Assembly: GCA_027002875.1 (NCBI GenBank)
Contig: JALWZC010000024.1
Coordinates: 1 to 37,183, forward strand
From: Desulfurococcales archaeon
GTDB taxonomy: Archaea > Thermoproteota > Thermoprotei_A > Sulfolobales > Desulfurococcaceae
Length of the DNA: 37,183 bases
Direction of reading: 5' to 3'
Position 1 is the first letter of the stretch. Each line of letters opens with the position of its first letter. Positions 35,066-37,183 of this stretch are shown here, piece after piece. Below the pieces are notes generated by a model, which was not told where the DNA came from, did no database searches, and saw nothing but the letters and a program-made list of their open reading frames with translations. The translations under genes and the position numbers were made by a program.

Positions 35066-36031
35066 GGGTTTCATACGGCCTCTAAACACTTCGATTAACT
35101 TATTAAACACAGTACTATCGGTTCTCTCGATACGTGGCTTAAGACTTTTAATTATAGGGCTTAACCAGGGATTACCTCTACTAGTACGTCTTACCGCTAG
35201 TAAAATATGATAGTAGAATGCATGAGAACCCATTACCTTTATAGGTATGACAATATCTCTCTTACTACGTAGCTTATCAATGTATATATTTAATAGATCT
35301 TCATCATTACTAGCTTTCTTCCATGAATCATCGCCGTAAAACTCATCTAAGGCGTTAACACTACTAAATCTTCCATTTCGCCAATTACCCCATATTCGCC
35401 GAATACCCGACGTCATAAAATTAAATAATAGATCAATATTAAGATCCAGCAATTTATTAATAGTACTCCACTTAGGCTCGGTTCCCTCTGGATCAACAAA
35501 CACAAGAGAATGCCTACAATTCCTCAAAAGATAGGAGTAATCTACATAATTCATATCTCCAGTAATAATTGTTACTTTCGTGGAATCGACAATTCCCCAT
35601 TCAGCTAGAGCATCAATGGCTTTCCGTAAAATAGCGGATTTTAGATAATCAAGCTCTATGAATACATACCTATCAAATTTTTTCTCTTGCCTTGGAACAA
35701 GAATGCTAAGCAGAGGAGAACCATAGAGTAGTAAGCTTTCGTTACCTTCATGTATTTTAACAATACCGGAACCAGCAAATGTATCAACGTAGCATATCTG
35801 GTTGAAGTATTTCTTAGCAATAATAGTATAAACATCCAGGTAATAAGCTAGAATAGACAATTTTATACCGGTCCACGGACCGCGAGAATATAGATAGTCA
35901 AATGCCTTAGGAATAGTTTTAGAAATAACGTTGAAGATCTTATTCGGCGAGGGATTTAAACCCGTTAATGTATTAATACGATCCATCCACCATTCATACA
36001 ATGACTTCTTTCGTCGCGGCATCATATCCAC
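35054..36031 (-). CDS. tcmP: Three-Cys-motif partner protein TcmP-like (Rossmann/methyltransferase-like)
   Basis: GPWTGIKLSILAYYLDVYTIIAKKYFNQICYVDTFAGSGIVKI, GSPLLSI, DRYVFIELD, LVFVDPEGTEPKWSTI. Confidence 0.8.
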   Translation of the reverse strand: MDMMPRRKKSLYEWWMDRINTLTGLNPSPNKIFNVISKTIPKAFDYLYSRGPWTGIKLSILAYYLDVYTIIAKKYFNQICYVDTFAGSGIVKIHEGNESLLLYGSPLLSILVPRQEKKFDRYVFIELDYLKSAILRKAIDALAEWGIVDSTKVTIITGDMNYVDYSYLLRNCRHSLVFVDPEGTEPKWSTINKLLDLNIDLLFNFMTSGIRRIWGNWRNGRFSSVNALDEFYGDDSWKKASNDEDLLNIYIDKLRSKRDIVIPIKVMGSHAFYYHILLAVRRTSRGNPWLSPIIKSLKPRIERTDSTVFNKLIEVFRGRMKPLTF

Positions 36032-36688
36032 CTAGCGAAACCAAGATGATGAGAAGCTGTTATTAATTATGCATTCCGGTAGTTTTAGTGGTAGTGTTAG
36101 GTTATAGGTTCCTTCCACTCCGGGTATAGTGTAGATTATAGTGATGTTTCCAATGGTTACTGTTTTACCGCATATTAGAAGCTCTGAGCCTGGGGCTGGT
36201 TTAATGCCTGTATTGATCCACACGCTAGACATAGAGGCTGCTAGGCCCGTGTCTCCACCGGCTATTCTGGTAACCTGGCTCCATGGATCTATTACCCTGG
36301 GACCCCGATACACTAGTGTATCATTAAGATAAATCCTCTCAATAATTACCTCGACAGGATAAGTATTCTTCAAAACAAGGCCAACCCTAATAGTACCACT
36401 CTCTACCCGAATATCATAAGAATCAACACGAAGACTACCCGGCGGCGGAGCAGTCAATAAAGTAGAAGTGGTAGATATAGTGGATGATACAGATGAACTA
36501 GTACCCGACGAAGCAGCAGGAGCCTGGGAAGCCGTGGATACGCTACCAGTACATGTCGATGAACAACTAGTAGAACCCCCACCACGCTCATAAACAGGCA
36601 AAAACATTGAAACAGCAACAAAACCAACAATCAAAACCAAAACCACTAATAAAACACTACCAACAAGATAATAACCATCCAAAAACAA
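36032..36688 (-). CDS. Membrane-anchored secreted protein with Ser/Thr-rich linker
   Basis: N-terminal TM, Ser/Thr-rich spacer, beta-rich C-terminal domain; stop abuts the tcmP start (36031). Confidence 0.65.
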   Translation of the reverse strand: MFLDGYYLVGSVLLVVLVLIVGFVAVSMFLPVYERGGGSTSCSSTCTGSVSTASQAPAASSGTSSSVSSTISTTSTLLTAPPPGSLRVDSYDIRVESGTIRVGLVLKNTYPVEVIIERIYLNDTLVYRGPRVIDPWSQVTRIAGGDTGLAASMSSVWINTGIKPAPGSELLICGKTVTIGNITIIYTIPGVEGTYNLTLPLKLPECIINNSFSSSWFR

Positions 36689-36829
36689 ACACCCGAAACA
36701 AAACCAGCTATCTAAAATATATTTAGCAATTCAACAAATAAAAAAGCTAACTTGTATTATTTAGCAAGATAAATTTTATATTTAATAAACTGCAAAATGT
36801 AGTATAGAGACTGTTAATTGTGGTGAAAA

Positions 36830-37183
36830 ATGCCCCGTCGAAAATATAGTTTCAGTAGCGAACTAACATATCTAATACTACTAATACTACGCCACTCCTT
36901 CACACCTACAAGATATATCTCTCTACTTACGGGAGAACCATCAAAGAAAATCTCTACTTACCTCTCAATTCTACGAAGAAAAGGCCTAGTAAACCATGAA
37001 AATGGCTTCTGGTATCTGACTCCTAAAGGAGAAAGGATAGCTGCTAATCTAGAATCTATATTTAAATTTTACTCCGAAATCTTTCATCAGTCTAATTTAA
37101 ATAATTATTTAAAAAATGAATATAGCAATGATAAAAAGACTAAATTTATCTTAAAAAATCTAAATTTATTTAAAAATATTTTT
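36830..37183 (+). CDS. Winged-helix DNA-binding protein (partial, runs off window)
   Basis: MPRRKYSFSSELTYLILLILRHSFTPTRYISLLTGEPSKKISTYLSILRRKGLVNHENGFWYLTPKGERIAANLESIF... Confidence 0.7.
   Translation, partial: MPRRKYSFSSELTYLILLILRHSFTPTRYISLLTGEPSKKISTYLSILRRKGLVNHENGFWYLTPKGERIAANLESIFKFYSEIFHQSNLNNYLKNEYSNDKKTKFILKNLNLFKNIF

Larger units (their letters stand above)
20332..37183. mobile_element. Integrated element (provirus-like), left end at tRNA-Arg; right end not identified
   Basis: tRNA-adjacent tyrosine integrase, long run of membrane/secreted ORFans and a P-loop ATPase, then AT-rich control region, DUF5131/TcmP pair and wHTH. No second tRNA copy seen in the window. Confidence 0.75.

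Noticed and set aside
36022-36850. TcmP (MPRRKKS), the wHTH at 36830 (MPRRKYS) and TFE (MPRRKKS) share an N-terminal MPRRK
   Set aside because: Short basic start likely coincidental; no further similarity in the following residues.
20332-37183. CRISPR array or cas genes in the accessory region
   Set aside because: No regularly spaced repeat of 24 bp or more with spacers, and no Cas-like ORF seen.

Overview
This 37.2 kb window looks like a hyperthermophilic crenarchaeal chromosome, Desulfurococcales-like by gene content (taxonomy is inference). About 1-20.3 kb is dense core information-processing sequence: ABCE1/RLI (partial), a TFS-like zinc ribbon, Cgi121-like, S17e, thermosome, a HerA-like ATPase, a possible RpoG/Rpb8, an SmAP, archaeosine TGT, PAC2, PUA, PAN, aMBF1, HflX, Trm56, TFE, a C5-methyltransferase, aldo/keto reductase, thioredoxin reductase, tRNA-Met(CAT), SAHH and APS kinase. 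From about 20.33 kb to the window end is an apparent integrated mobile element. It starts at a tRNA-Arg(GCG) whose 5' half looks degenerate, followed by a crenarchaeal tyrosine integrase. A long same-strand run of membrane, secreted and highly basic proteins follows, including a NodB-like secreted protein with Ca-binding loops, a 912-aa surface protein and a P-loop ATPase. Next come an AT-rich control region with iteron-like repeats and a radical-SAM (Gp37/Gp68, DUF5131-type) gene convergent with a three-Cys-motif partner (TcmP) gene. The main points for a second look are: (1) the radical-SAM/TcmP cargo with three ATAGCTAT palindromes at exact 20-bp spacing; (2) the provirus-like membrane operon with a recurrent CCC(C)-N10-11-GG(GG) motif at gene starts; (3) a 26-codon ORF made only of Glu and Trp after Met-Ile; (4) two C/D-box sRNA candidates; (5) the damaged tRNA-Arg boundary; (6) several core-gene oddities. 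All functional calls come from reading the sequence by eye; no database search was run.
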